DNA from: Corythucha ciliata
Taxonomy: Eukaryota; Arthropoda; Insecta; Hemiptera; Tingidae
DNA length: 64,000 nucleotides
Reading direction: 5' to 3'
NCBI GenBank assembly: GCA_038030265.1
Contig: CM075943.1
Coordinates: 7,936,001-8,000,000 of the forward strand
A model generated the notes under the pieces. It ran no database searches and was not told the origin of the DNA. It saw only the letters and a list, made by a program, of their open reading frames with translations. Shown piece by piece: positions 1-11,770 of this stretch (position 1 is its first letter; each line of letters opens with the position of its first letter). The translations under genes and the position numbers were made by a program.

Positions 1-644
1 ATTCTTGCAGCGCTTGTAGCCACGGGGCCTTGTGCTGCGTGAAAAAACTTGCTTGGAGCGATCATAAGTGAATTTGTGTTCGCCTTGAGCATGAACAGGA
101 GCGATCGGCGACATGGGAACCAAGGAAGAATTTTCTTTAATTGCCTGCGCTTCGACAGCAGCTTTCACCATGTCGTTGAATGAAGTATTGATCGGGAGCT
201 TGAGCAGCTCTTCAATAATATGAGGTTGAGAAAACGAAGTTAAGAACTTGAGTTGTTGAGTGGCCTCATCCCCAGACAATTTGCCCCACTGACCTTTTGT
301 AACCATACTAGTTACCTGATCAGCGTATTCCTGGATATCTTGTCCCGGAGAATACTACAATATTCTAGTAGAGTTGTCAACTTCAGGCGGCTGCGGATAA
401 CATCACTCGAATCCAACTTCTTGACGACTGCTTCGATGTCCTCCCAAGTCACGTCGTCAATTTCTTTCGGAAGCATCGCTTGGTGGAAGCGAGCGTACTC
501 ATCGTTCGCAAGACCAACGAGAAACTCGTAGCATTTTCGACGATTATTGGTCAGTTTTCGAATTTCGAAAGCGATAGTGGCACGCTTAAAGTATGCAGGA
601 ATCGTTTCGCAGGGAAACTTCACAAGCTTCTCGGAAGAACACAT
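1..644 (-). pseudogene. gag: Ty3/Gypsy Gag fragment (capsid to start of zinc knuckle), frameshifted
   Basis: Gag forms the particle of an LTR retrotransposon. Read on the minus strand from an ATG at 644, the first ~100 residues look like a Gypsy capsid: an N-terminal FPCETIPAYFKRAT stretch followed by a helical, charged region (NRRKCYEFLVGLANDEYARF). The frame is lost near 346-358. The next frame continues the same family pattern (PGQDIQEYADQVTSMV) without stops to the window edge, where a basic stretch ending in RGYKRCKN looks like the start of a CCHC zinc knuckle. A one-base indel therefore splits the gene, and it runs off the window at base 1. A tRNA-primer-like site and LTR remnant lie upstream (698-840), in the correct order for a 5' end. 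Assignment to Gypsy rests on layout and protein style; a BEL-type Gag is less likely. Confidence 0.6.
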
Positions 645-697
645 ATTATTTTATGAGAATACTAGGCCCGGAGCACTTTGAAAAAGAAATGTTTAAT

Positions 698-840
698 CCT
701 CGTCGCCACTGAATTATTGGAGCATGACAAGGTTCCAATTAACGTTGACTACGTAAGACAAACTCAATACTTTATTTATAATCACACTTAGTCAATTATT
801 CAACTCAACCATCATAATCACACGCCCCAAAAACCTCCCC
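698..840 (-). mobile_element. LTR 3' part and primer-binding-like site of the minus-strand Gypsy copy
   Basis: On the minus strand a GTGGCGACGAGG motif (698-709) sits about 50 bases before the Gag ATG. This is the leader type seen in several mag-like Gypsy elements. Directly upstream the sequence ends in CA, as an LTR would, and holds an AATAAA signal (773-778). The outer LTR boundary cannot be placed because the LINE begins near 880 and no second copy is in the window. Confidence 0.45.
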
Positions 841-885
841 TCCAACGAAACCTCCCTGGCGCGTCTTCACCATTGTACCTAAAAC

Positions 886-1726
886 TTGACCTTAATTCAT
901 TCCAACATGCAAAGCCTTTCGAACAAATTACTTGAACTTGAAGGATTTACTCTTGCAAGATCCGACGTAACTGTTCTTTGTCTTACGGACCACTGGCTCA
1001 GGGATGATGCCGTAAATTTATATGTACCTCAGGGGCTCTATTGCGCCTCCAGTTTTTGCCGAACCTCAACTAAGAATGGTGGATTGGCTATTTTCCTGAA
1101 ATCCAACCTTCTATCTACCAGTCTCGATCGATTAAAAGAAATCTCTGCTGAGCTTGTCTTGGAAATCTCTGCAACACGTATTTTGAATCCAGAGCTCTTA
1201 GTTACTGTGGTCTACCGACCGCCGGCTTCTCCTTTTCGTCAGTTTATGAGCATTTGCGCCGAACTCCACTCCGCTTTAACGAATTTTAACGCTCCTACTG
1301 TCATCCTCGGTGACTTCAACATCCACTTTGAGAATCTTGAGGACGGAGAGTGCTTGGATTTCCAAGCATTGATCAATAGCTTTGGTTTTAGAGCAACGGT
1401 CTCCGAATACACGAGGGTCAGTCCGACTGGAAAGAGTTCCATCTATAACAAATATCCACAACAACTGGTTCGCCGTAAAAAGGTGTGAACATACTTTTTC
1501 TGATCATTTCGCCCAAGAAATCGTGGTTCGCAGCCCGTCGCCTCAATTGCACGGTAGGACACCTCTCGGTCATCAAAGACGTCAGTCTCATGATCGGAAT
1601 CTTCTGCATATACGGTCTCTCCTGCAACAGCCTGGACTTTGGTTTCCCATTTACAGTAGGGTTTCCTCCAACGAAGCGGCTCAACTGTTTATCGATGTTT
1701 TGATTAGCATTAGCGACGCGGCTTAA
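886..1726 (+). pseudogene. LINE AP-endonuclease domain, frameshifted
   Basis: This domain nicks target DNA to prime reverse transcription. Visible family motifs in order are HSNMQSL (metal-binding Asn region), CLTDHWL, VVYRPP, ILGDFNIH and SPTGKSSI. The usual glutamate of the LTETW motif is Asp here, a conservative change at a catalytic position. The frame is lost at about 1440-1490; the other frame then carries the downstream TFSDHF box (Ser-Asp-His catalytic motif), so one indel splits the domain. A further shift follows before the RT, where a linker resembling KWFTSDLRRMRDHY lies at about 1765-1800. No Met start is credible; the open frame begins at TTG, which agrees with 5' truncation. 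Confidence 0.75.
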
Positions 1727-1767
1727 CCCTGGACTTTAATTACAGCTAAACAGCAGTCTCGACACAA

Positions 1768-3456
1768 GTGGTTTACTTCAGATCTCAGAAGAATGCGAGA
1801 CCACTATATGTCTCTTTTACACAGGTCACGTTTGTTGCTGACCCTCCCTCTGGTACTCGAGAGTCCTTTGTCTCAGCGAGGAAGAAGTATCGATCCTTTT
1901 TGAAAGCCGCCAAGATCAGCTTCAATGACAATCTTATTGAGTCTTCAGCCAATAGGACAAAAGTAGCTTGGAAAGTGGTACAATTTGAGATAAAAAGCCC
2001 AATCCTCGGCACACCTCGCGTCTGCCCTGGAGGGGAGAAGCTCACCGCCGACGGTTTCAACAAGTTTTTTATTAAGGCAGCAGCTGATTGCATTGACAAA
2101 ATTCAAAAATCTCAGTTTCATTTTAAGGACTTCATGCCGCCCGTAAATTGTGGATTCGGTTTCACGGAGATCACTGTGCAAGAAGTTTTCGAAACTATCA
2201 AGGCTTTGAAGAGGGTTCATTCCCATGACTTTTATCGGTTGACAGCAGAAATGGTGCTGTCTTGCGTGGATATCGTGTCTGAGCCTCTGTCGCATCTATT
2301 CAATTCCTTTCTTCGCGATGGCGCCTTTCCGGATGTTCTCAAGATTTCAAGAGTAGTTCCGATTCACAAAAATGGCTCGGTGGAGTACTCAAATTATCGG
2401 CCCATTTCAGTCATTCCAATTTTCACCAAGGTTTTTGAAGCCCTCCTCGCAAAGCAACTAGTCCAGTACTTCGAAAGTAACAATTTGTTCAGTGAATATC
2501 AATTCGATTTCCGGTCGGGTAGATCCACAACCAAGGCCACGACTTCCATCCTTCAAGAATGCTTGAAGAGCCTCGAGCGCCAGGACGAGACTGCACTTCG
2601 GCTGTTTGACTTGACCAAAGCATTCGATTCTCTCGATCCTGAAATTCTCTCCGCCAAACTTACACATTACGGGTTGGACTATGCAGCGGTACGAATCTTG
2701 AAATCGTTGATTACGGGATGGAGGCAATGTGTCTCTTTCAACGGCCTCGTTTCTACCCTGGAATCAAATATTGATTTGGGAGTAAAACATGGGTCAATCA
2801 TTGGACCACTCCTGTTTCTAATCTTTATTAATGACCTTCCGAACCTCTTTCTTGATCCGCACTCGTTTGCCTGCCTCTATTCAGATGACGTCGCCCTTCT
2901 GTGCTCTGCTCCGTCCTCAGGCTTGCTCTCAGGCTCCTCACAAGGTGCTCGTCCCCCAGTAAAAATCCTCGGTATTTGGTTCGACGCTCGTGTTTCCTGG
3001 TTTCCCCACGTAAATAGCCTCGTCTCCTCTCTAGCTCGAGCCAATTACGTTTTGCGTCGGCTTTCGATATCGGTGACTCAGGCAGTCATAAAAACAGTTT
3101 ACTTTGCTTGCTTTCATTCCCTAATGTCCTATGGTATCCTGTTGTGGGGAAACTCGCCGCATGCCCGTCGTATTTTGCGCCTTCAAAAGATGACCGTCAG
3201 AATTTGCTGTGATGCCCGTCCAGGAACACCGTGTCAGCCCCTATTCAGGGAGGCGAGGGTGCTTACCGTACCTGGCACCTACATCCTGGAGCTCCTAACT
3301 TTTGTCAAGGACAATCAACTTGAAATTCCACTCGTTTCATCTGGCCATGGCTATCAAACTCGAGACGCCGACAACCTGGTTGTCCCCAGACTTTGCCTTG
3401 CCACCACTCAAACATACTGTCCACGAGCCGCTGGCATCAAGCATTTGTTTCCCTAG
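1768..3456 (+). pseudogene. LINE reverse transcriptase, internally deleted
   Basis: A 562-residue open frame. It starts in the endonuclease-RT linker, then shows YRPISVIPIFTKVFEALL (about residue 210), the motif A region LFDLTKAFDSLD (about 280), GSIIGPLLFLIFINDLP (about 343) and the catalytic box YSDDVALL (about 371; the family usually has FADD or YADD). Straight after it the sequence jumps to KILGIWFDARVSWFPHV, leaving about 28 residues where relatives have roughly 70. An in-frame deletion has thus removed part of the palm/thumb. The C-terminus has the family-like YQTRDADNLVVP and AAGIKHLFP blocks. The enzyme is surely dead despite the long open frame. Confidence 0.85.
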
Positions 3457-3649
3457 AATCTCACTGCGACTTATTCTCCAAAGAGAGGGTAATCTTTTCT
3501 ATTTTCATCTTTCGACTCAAAGTCCTCACGAAACATCCAAACGTGACCTTATTTGCCGACCAAGAAATAATTCTGCAGGAGATTTGAAGCGTGTTCCTAA
3601 ATTCATGTATGGACCCATCGCTGGATTAGGTTACAAAACCAACACATGA

Positions 3650-4700
3650 TAAATGTGAGAGAAGGCTAAATCACCACCAGGATGCTCCTGTGACGACAAC
3701 GAATTTTTCTGAAACCTTTCTATCTAGAAACAAGTTAAGCAATTTCTTGACCTCTTCTCCCACATGAAAATTGCTGAGGATAGACAAAAAAGAAACACAG
3801 TGAAATTTGCGAAAAAAAACCTCAAGTTTGCCTATGTAAGTGGTTCCATAAGTGTCAAATTCACGCATTTTGAACTTCGAAAGAGGCCAACCCACGGAAC
3901 GGCCTTTTGAAGGGCCAAAATTTGTGAGATTGTATTTTTAAAGCCAACCCCACGAATCCTGTGAAATTGGGGTTTTCAGTGAAATTTGTTCACGCGACTG
4001 CCAATAATTTGATAACTAATGTGAGATTGGAGTGAGCCAAATCCGCCAAATAGACTTTGCACGGAAATCTTGAATAAATGAGTGTGTTTATTGGAGGGAA
4101 GGGCATCGAAAAACCACTAACCACGCCCATGCAGGCCTGTTACTGGCTCCAAGCGAGCTTTTTGTTTTTTCTCTTCTTTCACAGTCGACATATAAAGTGG
4201 CCAGACGAAAAAGCGATGTACTTATTGTTAGGGACGTATCAATAAGCTAATAAGAGACTCACAAACCGCGTTTGGTGCAGATCGGAACACTGTCTGTGTT
4301 CACTACAACGCAGCACCCGTTCTTGGCCACTTGCGCACTTTTTCAGAACGTAAAGGCAGTGGTCAGGTTATCAAAAACTCAAAAGTGCAAGAAAGACCCT
4401 CCACGCAAGCTGACACTGGTTGGCCACATTGGAGTCGAAAAAATTGACCGAAAACCAATGGTGAAGGCCAAACGCTCATTTTTGCCCACTTTATAGAGGC
4501 AATGACGGCCACCTTTTGGTGTATTTTGATCGGGACCGACTGCCAAACTCAATGGGGCCCTTTCATTGGGGTGAGTAACCCCCAAGCAACCGCCCAGTGC
4601 TGCCGTCACTTCTTTCTCGAAAGAAAAGACACAATATTACCACAGTAAAGCTCCAGTTGCAACCAAACAACAAAACAACCAAGAAGGCCACAGCACAGTA
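3650..4700. other. Non-coding, no gene seen; a few family-C-like repeat units
   Basis: I see no coding similarity. About 3890-4060 holds three or four degenerate units of the family-C style (CCACGAATCCTGTGAAATTGG and relatives), which are discussed with the larger arrays. Confidence 0.4.
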
Positions 4701-5475
4701 CAACGTACAATACACGGTACAATGAAGCCCAACCACAGCCTAGGTCGAACCACAGCGAAGCTGTAATCCAGTAAGAACGTCCAACGACAGAGTAACGCCT
4801 CAAACACAAAGAAGGGCCAACCACAGCAATAATCCAACCACAGCATAGGTCCAACCACAGCAAAGGTCCGACCACAGCAAAAGGAACAACCACAGCAATC
4901 GTCTAACCACAGCGAACCTCCGACCACAGCAATGATCCAACCACAGCAAAGGTCCAACCACAGCAAAACCTAACCACATCAAAGGTCCAACCACAGCAAT
5001 GATCCAACCACAGCATATGACCAACCAAAGCAATGGCCCAACCACACCAAAACCTAACCACATCAAAGGTCCAACCACAGCAATGATCCAGCCACAGCAA
5101 AGTCCGACCTCAGCCAAGGTCCAACCACAGAATAACCTAACCACAGCAATGCTCCAACCACAGCCAAATTCACAACCAAATAAAAGTTCAACCAACAGCA
5201 AAGATCCAACCACAGCAATGGTCCAGCGCCAAAGCAATGGTCCAACCACAGCAAAGCTCCAAACATAGCAAAGGGCGTCCGGGTTCGATTCCCGCTTCGT
5301 GGCAGTTTCTTTTTCTCACGGCACATAAAGCACCATGTCACTGTTGTAGCAAAGGTCGTACCATAGAAACATTTGCAAGCTCACCAAACATCCAACCACT
5401 GCATAGTTCGAACCACATCAAAGCTTACAACCACAGCAAAGGTCCAACCACTGCAAAGCTCTAACCTCAGTAGAG
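4700..5475. repeat. 17-bp minisatellite (CAAAGGTCCAACCACAG)n
   Basis: Units of 17 bp, typified by CAAAGGTCCAACCACAG and CAATGATCCAACCACAG, repeat from about 4700, best between 4810 and 5265, with a second block at 5370-5475. The break between them holds a tRNA T-arm-like fragment. Because 17 is not a multiple of three and the unit lacks stop codons on the minus strand, several overlapping minus frames stay open and read as repeats rich in LLWLDHCCGW. These are not genes. Confidence 0.9.
5270..5330 (+). ncRNA. tRNA-derived fragment (B-box / T-arm like)
   Basis: GTCCGGGTTCGATTCCCGC has the conserved GGTTCGATTCC internal promoter B box and a near-complete T stem. No A box or acceptor partner is visible upstream, where minisatellite begins. 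It is most likely the 3' half of a tRNA pseudogene or of a tRNA-derived SINE that landed in the minisatellite. Confidence 0.4.
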
Positions 5476-7933
5476 CTCCTACCTTAAAAGTTGTCATTTT
5501 TTTCTCCGTCTTTTCCTTTTTTTCTCTTAGCAAAACACAGTACAACGTACCGCCGGCTGCATTTATGCAACCGGCTGTATTTCTCAATTATTGAGTATCG
5601 TGGAATCGCGGTTTAACCGTTTCAAAGTATAAAGTTACTTTTTCTCGAAATTGCTCCCCGCATAATAATTTCCCGTTAGTCGTTTTCTAAATATCAAGTC
5701 TAACGATCTCCCGAGCCCTCGACTAATTCCTCATACATAATTAAATCGTATTTTCATTCTGGAGGGGATTTCGTGGAGCTCCTCCCTCCCCACCACCATC
5801 CTGAAATATATATGTGAAGAAAACGTCACCACTCCTTGGTTTTCTAAAAGATAAACAGCTACTCGTGCATTTTTTCTCTCCCTGTCCCTCTTCTTATATA
5901 GCACAGTGAGCTTTTTCCCCATTGGAAGACGCGGAAAATATACGGGAAAATGTGTGTAAAATTTATGAGGAAGAGAAAAATGAAAAAAAAAAAATATGAA
6001 GAAATAACTTCATTGAAAGTAAATAAGTAAAAGTGGCAAAAACTCGGTCCCTGAGAGCGAAGACTTTCCCCTACATTTTCATCATTTTATTTGATTTCGC
6101 AAAGAGGTTTCCAATATGATCCAACCCCCGAATTATTCAAAAGCGATATACTCGTATAAAACTGTGTTACCTCCTTCTTTTTTCATTGATAATTGATGGA
6201 TTAGAGGTGAATTAATGTTTGTATGTGTTGTTCTACCGGCGCGAATATCATGTGTACCACGTATAAACGGTACAGGCATTTGAAATACGAATTGTGAAAT
6301 GATAGTCAAATCGAAGGGCATAAACTGTAGACGTTTTTGATTTCAGACCGACTTTGAAAGAGCCTTCAGCGGTTTGTCACCAACAGCATCCCTCTCTTAC
6401 AATTTTAACATATAAATTAGATTGCAATTCTTCCTCTAGTCTATGAATATTCATTCTATTATTTCTCGTTTGCCAAGAGTCGATGCACAACGGCTTACTT
6501 TAAAAGTTAAAGAATAACGTGAAATTTTGCTCTCCGGAAAAATATAGAATATGGGAGTAATTAAAAATGTAAATGGCTATGTTTTTTCCCTTGTCATGGA
6601 TTGAAATAATGCCATTAAATTACGTCGCGGACACCTTCTAAAACCACAAAACCAAGGAATTAGGGAAGGAATTGTGCTCAAGAGACGGGGAAATTTGCAT
6701 TCTGCTTTCGTATAGAGTGGGTAATTAAGATAGGGCGAACATAAACAAGTCTAAGAGTTTCTGATAAGGCCAAGTCAAAGGCAAACGTAACATGATGTAG
6801 TTGTTCGCAGGGAAACCCGCGTAACTAGTTACCGAGTGGCATACTCAATTAAGTTTGAGTTCTAAATGGTGTTAATCAAAATGGTGGTATCTTTAGTTCG
6901 AATCGATGGGTTGCCGTCTCTCGAACTTGATTTATTTAGCGTGTGATCCAAGGGGAATTTTAATGCGTGGATTCCTCGAAAGAAAACTTTTTAACTCATA
7001 AGACGGTTTAGTGAACCGCACTGTTCAAGTTATCCGTTTCATTATTTATAATACAGCGTTGTCCCATGTTAGGAGACGTCATAACAGAAGTCGTAAAAGA
7101 GTTGCCACTCCTCCCAGTAAAATCACTTATAATCGCCGCAGTTTGTATCTTAAAAAAGGCAGCAGGGATGGCCCAAGCATCATTGAACCACCTCTTGATT
7201 TATGAATGAAGGTTCTGACAAAAACATCCGTGAAAAGGGGTAAGACAAACTCCTGAAATTTCCATTTCCCGAAAAGAAAAGTGATGGGAAACAGTTGACA
7301 TCCAACTTGTAGATGAAATCCTCTAAGCTGCGGTTTTCAAAGCTTAACCGAACTATACATCAATTATAAGCGAAAAAGCGTTTGAGAAAACCAAGAGTCG
7401 CCCTTAAATTCACGATTAATTAGTGAAAAGTGGGAGGTGAGGACGTCTCAAGCAAACAGAAGTAAAACTGCACTATAATTAAAATGTGAAACCACGTGAG
7501 AATTCTTAAAGAAGTACCTACATTGCGCGAGTGTAATTTATATGTGAGTGGGTGGTTGGTAGGGTGGACGGGAGGGGGGTAAAGCGCAATGCGGGCTTCA
7601 ACGTAGTTGTGCTAATTGCTCGACTAATTATCTGTTCTTGTAAACTTTCAGAAGGAGCTCTTTTTTCGTGTTATTGTTAGTCTATACTAGGGTATGCTGG
7701 GACGCTCACTTTATTACGCGTGGGTGCTTGAAATCTAATCTTTTGTTTTCTTTTATTGCCAAGAACATAGCAGGGATTTAACGGATATAATCAGAAGGAT
7801 AAAATATTTAAATAACAGAAAATAAGCAGAGTCGAAAAATAAAGCTGAATAAGCAATGATATAAATTCATTATAAAACGCTCTCTACCAACGTGACAAAC
7901 GTAAAAGCCGAGAGCGTAAAGTCGTCATATTGA

Positions 7934-7936
<3 letters not shown>

Positions 7937-7970
<34 letters not shown>
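7937..7970 (+). repeat. (TC)17 microsatellite
   Basis: Seventeen uninterrupted TC dinucleotides. Confidence 0.95.
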
Positions 7971-7975
<5 letters not shown>

Positions 7976-8009
7976 TAAATTTAATTACACCCACAAGCTT
8001 ATTACGAGA

Positions 8010-8325
8010 TGTGTCTCAGCGGAAGTGACGCGTGGTTGGGTCGGAAGCCCGGGTCTGGTAACTCCATCCAGCCCTTCAGCCTCTTTCTATTGGAAACACT
8101 CTTATGTCTCGCTTGTTGGCCGCAGCCGGTGTCTTTTAGGACTCGGGGAATTACTCTCCGTGTACTCATTAAATGAAATCGGCAATAACTTCTGTAGAAA
8201 TGGGTTTGTGCTTTAACTTAACGGCTTACAATCAATCAATCATGCCTTGAGGGCTTTTGTACGTCGTCTTTAAGGCTTGATACTTATACTTATACTTTCA
8301 TGTACAAATAAATAAATAAATATGG
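8010..8325 (+). mobile_element. Possible 3' end of a LINE or SINE with AAATA-type tail
   Basis: The stretch ends in AAATAAATAAATAAATA (about 8308-8324) after short repeats (ATACTTATACTTATACTT). A simple-repeat tail of this kind is usual for non-LTR retroposons. No protein similarity is seen upstream, so only the tail supports the call. Confidence 0.3.
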
Positions 8326-8974
8326 GGCAAAAATGCATACAATATAGACTTGTTTACGTTGAGGAAAGAAAACGTTGAGTATTGAGGTGTTCCGCTAAAA
8401 TAAGTTGACTCACACCGTTGTGTTAAGACAAAGACAAGGGGAAAAAAAGCCAGTGAGAGAGCGTTTTTCGGATTCCCGTTGCACGCAATTTGAGCAACTT
8501 TTTTTTAGCTAGGACACTTTGGGGAACACAATCGGGGTCGTACAAAGATTTCTACTAAAACACTGGTCGTCATTCTCTATATTTATTTTGGCCAAAGGGC
8601 ATTTTTCTTTTTTTCGAGATACGAGGTGGGTAGTACTCCCTCCAGGCTAATAAGGAGATACATTATTGTTAGATTTATTCACGGCTAAAATTAAGGAAAA
8701 CGCCAATTTTTGCCTAAAGCAGATATAAATGCTAATGTGTTGCTAACATGGAGAATATCGCTAATTCGAGGCAATAACATTGAGACGAAGCAGCGATGAA
8801 TCGCTCAGCAGGGTCAGCTTTTATTGAAAATACGCCAACTCATGGTTTCTGGAGGCAACTTCGCGACTAATCTTTCACTAATAACTAAAATTTTTCGTTT
8901 TTAAGCATTGATTTCATATCCTCAAAATTACAAACTCTCCACCGTGTTCGCTCATCTTGAAGAGCAATGTCACC

Positions 8975-9138
8975 AGTGATGCACCGAGACCGAGAAAAAG
9001 TATCGGTCTCGTCTCGGTCTCGGTCTCGAAATCGAGACCGAGACCGAGATCGAGATTGCATTTTCCGGACCGAGATCGAGACGAGACCGAGACTAAGCCT
9101 CATTTTCTCGAGACTTAGTCTCGGTCTCGGTGTGATCC
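8975..9138. mobile_element. GAGACC-rich foldback MITE, copy 1
   Basis: Short runs of the hexamer GAGACC alternate with runs of its complement GGTCTC, so the segment folds back on itself. The left end AGTGATGCACCGAGACC is mirrored by a right end ...GGTCTCGGTGTGATCC. Two related copies occur at 12779-12917 and 53733-53857; the shared edge GTGCATCACTA suggests a hAT-style terminus. Confidence 0.6.
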
Positions 9139-9190
9139 AAAAAGCTCGATGCATATAGTGCTGGTATAGATATTTTTACACAGCAAATGA

Positions 9191-9198
9191 ACCCAATC
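9191..9198 (+). repeat. 8-bp target-site duplication, left copy (ACCCAATC)
   Basis: Identical to 12053-12060 and directly flanks the CAGTGGCGG end of the element at 9199. Confidence 0.9.
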
Positions 9199-9289
9199 CA
9201 GTGGCGGATCTAGGTTTTTGTCTTGGGAGGGGTTACACACCATAAATCCACTCTTGTGGAAAATTAACTCTATTTTTCTCTATTTTCTC

Positions 9290-9595
9290 AGCGGATAAGC
9301 TCGTAAGTCCGATTAACTCTCTCTTAATTCTGAGTTTTAGCCCGAAACTTTTACAGGCTTTTAGCCTGTATACGTAGTAACCACGAATTGGTGTTTTCCC
9401 AATTTTTGCCGCGATATAAGCACTTTTTCACAATTTTAGCCGTGAATTAACGGGTTTTCTCAAATTGATCCGTGATTTATTCGTTTTTCCCGTTTCAGCA
9501 GCGAATGACCGCGTCTTGTCCACTTCAGCCACGTATTTTCTCGAGTTGAGCAGCGAATGAGCTTTTTTATCTACGTTAAGGGATATATCTTTGAG
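9290..9595 (+). repeat. Family-A ~30-bp repeat array
   Basis: Degenerate units of the form ...CTCAATTTTAGCCGCGAATTAGCG..., period about 30 bp. Confidence 0.8.
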
Positions 9596-10681
9596 CAGAC
9601 GGCTGATCCAGGATTTCCTCAAGGGGGGGGGGGCTTGGGGAAATTGAGTCCTTCGCTCTACTAAAAATGAGTCAACAGCGATTTATTACTTCCTAGAAAT
9701 AGCTATTCCCACCATAAAAACGGCTAAACTGACTATAATCGCGCCCCAAAATAGCAAAACTGACGATTTATGCCTTTTGAAAACGGCTAAACTGCGACTA
9801 ATTATACCCTAAAAATTGGCAATTAGGTACCTCTCTAAAAATTGCCAAACTGACTCCAAGTGCAAAAAATTGGCTAAACTGACGGTTCACGCCCGGAATA
9901 TGCCTAAACTGATGATTCCTGCCCTGTAGGCTGCAAAATTGGCCATTGGCGCGCCAATAATGGTCAAACTATAACCTTCATGAGACTAAGCACGCTAAAA
10001 ACAGCCAAACTGGTGGATGCGCCGCTTTAAAGATGGCCAAACTGACTTTACGAGCTCCAAAAATGTTTAACTGACGTCATTCTTGCCCTGAACGCGCTTA
10101 AATAAATTATTATTCCAGCCCTGAAAATGGTAAAATCGACCAGTATTTCGCCAAAAAATAGCCAAACTGACTATTCTCGCCTTGGTATGACATCGTATTC
10201 GCGGCTTTTAAATGAAAAAAAACAAAAAAAAAACTCATCGACTATGCGCCCTAAAATTGGCCAAACTGGCTATACAAGCCATACAATTGGCAAAACCTGC
10301 TCTACGCTTTCTAAAAGTAGCTCAACTGACGATTCGTGGCTTGAAAATATCACGCTCACTATTCATGCCCTAGAAATTGCCATATACTGGCAGTTTGACG
10401 TATTCACGCCCTAAAAATTGCTAAAACTGACTCTATATGTTTAATAACGTGGCCTATTAAGGGTTAAACTGACGATTCGCGCTTTGAAAAGCCCTAAACA
10501 GATTATTCATGTTTTGAAAATCAACCATTTGTGCGTCAAAAACGGCTAAACTGAGATATTTTCACACGTTTAAAATGTCTCAACTGACGATACGTGTCCT
10601 AAAAATAGCAAAAAGCTGTCTAAGGCTCAATAATGGTCAAACTGATCAAACGCGAAAACGCCCCCCTTTCCGTCACCACTG
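9596..10681 (-). repeat. Family-B ~30-bp repeat array bounded by hAT-like edges
   Basis: About thirty units of the form GCCCTAAAAATGGCCAAACTGACGATTC occupy 9690-10660. The block opens with CAGACGGCTGATCCAGG followed by a G run, and closes with a C run then CCGTCACCACTG. These edges resemble hAT ends, so this may be one element nested in the larger one. No matching target duplication is visible (TCTTTGAG on the left, CCCCAAAG on the right), so the nesting is not proven. Confidence 0.6.
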
Positions 10682-11089
10682 CCCCAAAGGAGGGGGGCTC
10701 GAGCCCCCTGGTTGTGAGGAAACTTTTAACCAAATTTGGTCTAAAAATCAATAGCGTGAATATCTCGGACGAGTTCGTGATCCAGATGAATCGGTCCACG
10801 GGAACGGTGTGAAAGAGGGGTTTGAATTAGTTGAAAATTCGCTACCGCACGGCTGTTGCTGCAATTGCCCCCAAAATTGACTCGAGTAATGAGAAATGAA
10901 CGCGCTTTCGAATGAGACCTTTGTGAACCAAATCCGTTGATATGGCAGGGGAGTTCTCGGCGGAGGGGAGCTATTAAATTAACGCTATGCTTTACTGGAC
11001 CACCCAATTACCAAAAAATTTCATTGAGATTGTATTTTGAGCCGTCTCTTTTATTTGATTTGCCTACAGCCTAATAAATCTTGAGCAAG

Positions 11090-11225
11090 AAATCCTGAGG
11101 TGGGCCAAAAAGGGAGGAACAAAAAAAAATTTAAAAAAAATTGTTTCGGATTCGAACCCAGGCACTCCGCATTCCGCAATGATGAAATTGTGACATACCA
11201 TTTAACCTAATGTAACTGATCTGAA
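11090..11225 (-). ncRNA. tRNA-derived SINE-like segment
   Basis: On the minus strand GGGTTCGAATCCG is a clear B box, preceded about 55 bases earlier by an A-box-like GGTTAAATGGTATG. It is followed by an A-rich/T-rich stretch that could be a retroposon tail. The cloverleaf is poor, so it is not a working tRNA gene. Confidence 0.4.
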
Positions 11226-11309
11226 AATTAATTTTCTTTCTTCAATACTTGAATTTTTTTTTTTTTTTTTTTTCAGTTCTTATGTCATGACTTCATGTGG
11301 ATTGGCGTT

Positions 11310-11770
11310 ATCTTCATTTTAGCAGCGAATTACCGCGTTTGCTAAATTCTAGCCACGAAATAGCGGATTTTCAATTGATCCGCCGAGCTAGCGGTTTTCA
11401 ATTTAGCTGGGCATTATTTCTAAATTTTAGCCGTGAATTATTCCCGGCAAAAAATCAATTTCACCCGCGAATCACCGCTCTTACTGAATTTCAGCCCCGA
11501 ATTAGAAAATCCGTGAATTAGCGTTTTTCTCCATTTTAGTTTCACAATCAGCGCTTTTTCTCAATTTGTGCGGACAATTTTATCGGCGCGCCGCTAATTT
11601 CTTAATTTTAGCCGCGAATCACCGCAGTCCTCAATCTTAGCTGTAAATTAGGGAATTTTCTTAAATTGATCCGTTTTCCCCTTTTTAGCACTGCCCTTCT
11701 TAGTCATGTGGATTAGCGATTTTACGGAGTTTCCTCAATTCTAGCGATTTTTATCTATTTTTTCCTCTTT
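11310..11770 (+). repeat. Family-A repeat array
   Basis: Units such as TTTTAGCCGCGAATCACCGC recur at about 30-bp spacing inside the hAT-like element. Confidence 0.75.

Larger units (their letters stand above)
886..3650 (+). mobile_element. Degraded non-LTR retrotransposon (LINE, Jockey/CR1 group)
   Basis: The block encodes, in order, an AP-type endonuclease and a reverse transcriptase, the ORF2 order of Jockey/CR1 LINEs. It lacks a credible 5' UTR and ORF1, so it is 5' truncated, and it begins next to the LTR remnant of the minus-strand Gypsy element. At least two frame changes (near 1440-1490 and 1726-1768) and an internal RT deletion make it inactive. No poly(A) or simple-repeat tail is clear; coding similarity ends near 3455 and nothing is recognisable after about 3590. 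Confidence 0.8.
5480..8974. other. Non-coding, AT-rich, no gene recognised
   Basis: Only short open frames without recognisable domains occur on either strand. Two items stand out and are listed separately: a CT microsatellite and a possible retroposon tail. Confidence 0.5.

Noticed and set aside
312..644. Treating the 110-codon minus frame as a complete small gene
   Set aside because: The same protein pattern continues in the next frame to the window edge, so it is a frameshifted Gag.
4606..5341. Overlapping minus-strand frames rich in LLWLDHCCGW
   Set aside because: Products of the 17-bp minisatellite; no start context, composition or homology supports a protein.
9690..10660. CRISPR-like regular repeats
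   Set aside because: Units are contiguous and degenerate without unique spacers, and the window is eukaryotic.
9596..10681. Firm call of a nested hAT element for the family-B block
   Set aside because: The ends look right but no target duplication matches; reported only as a possibility.
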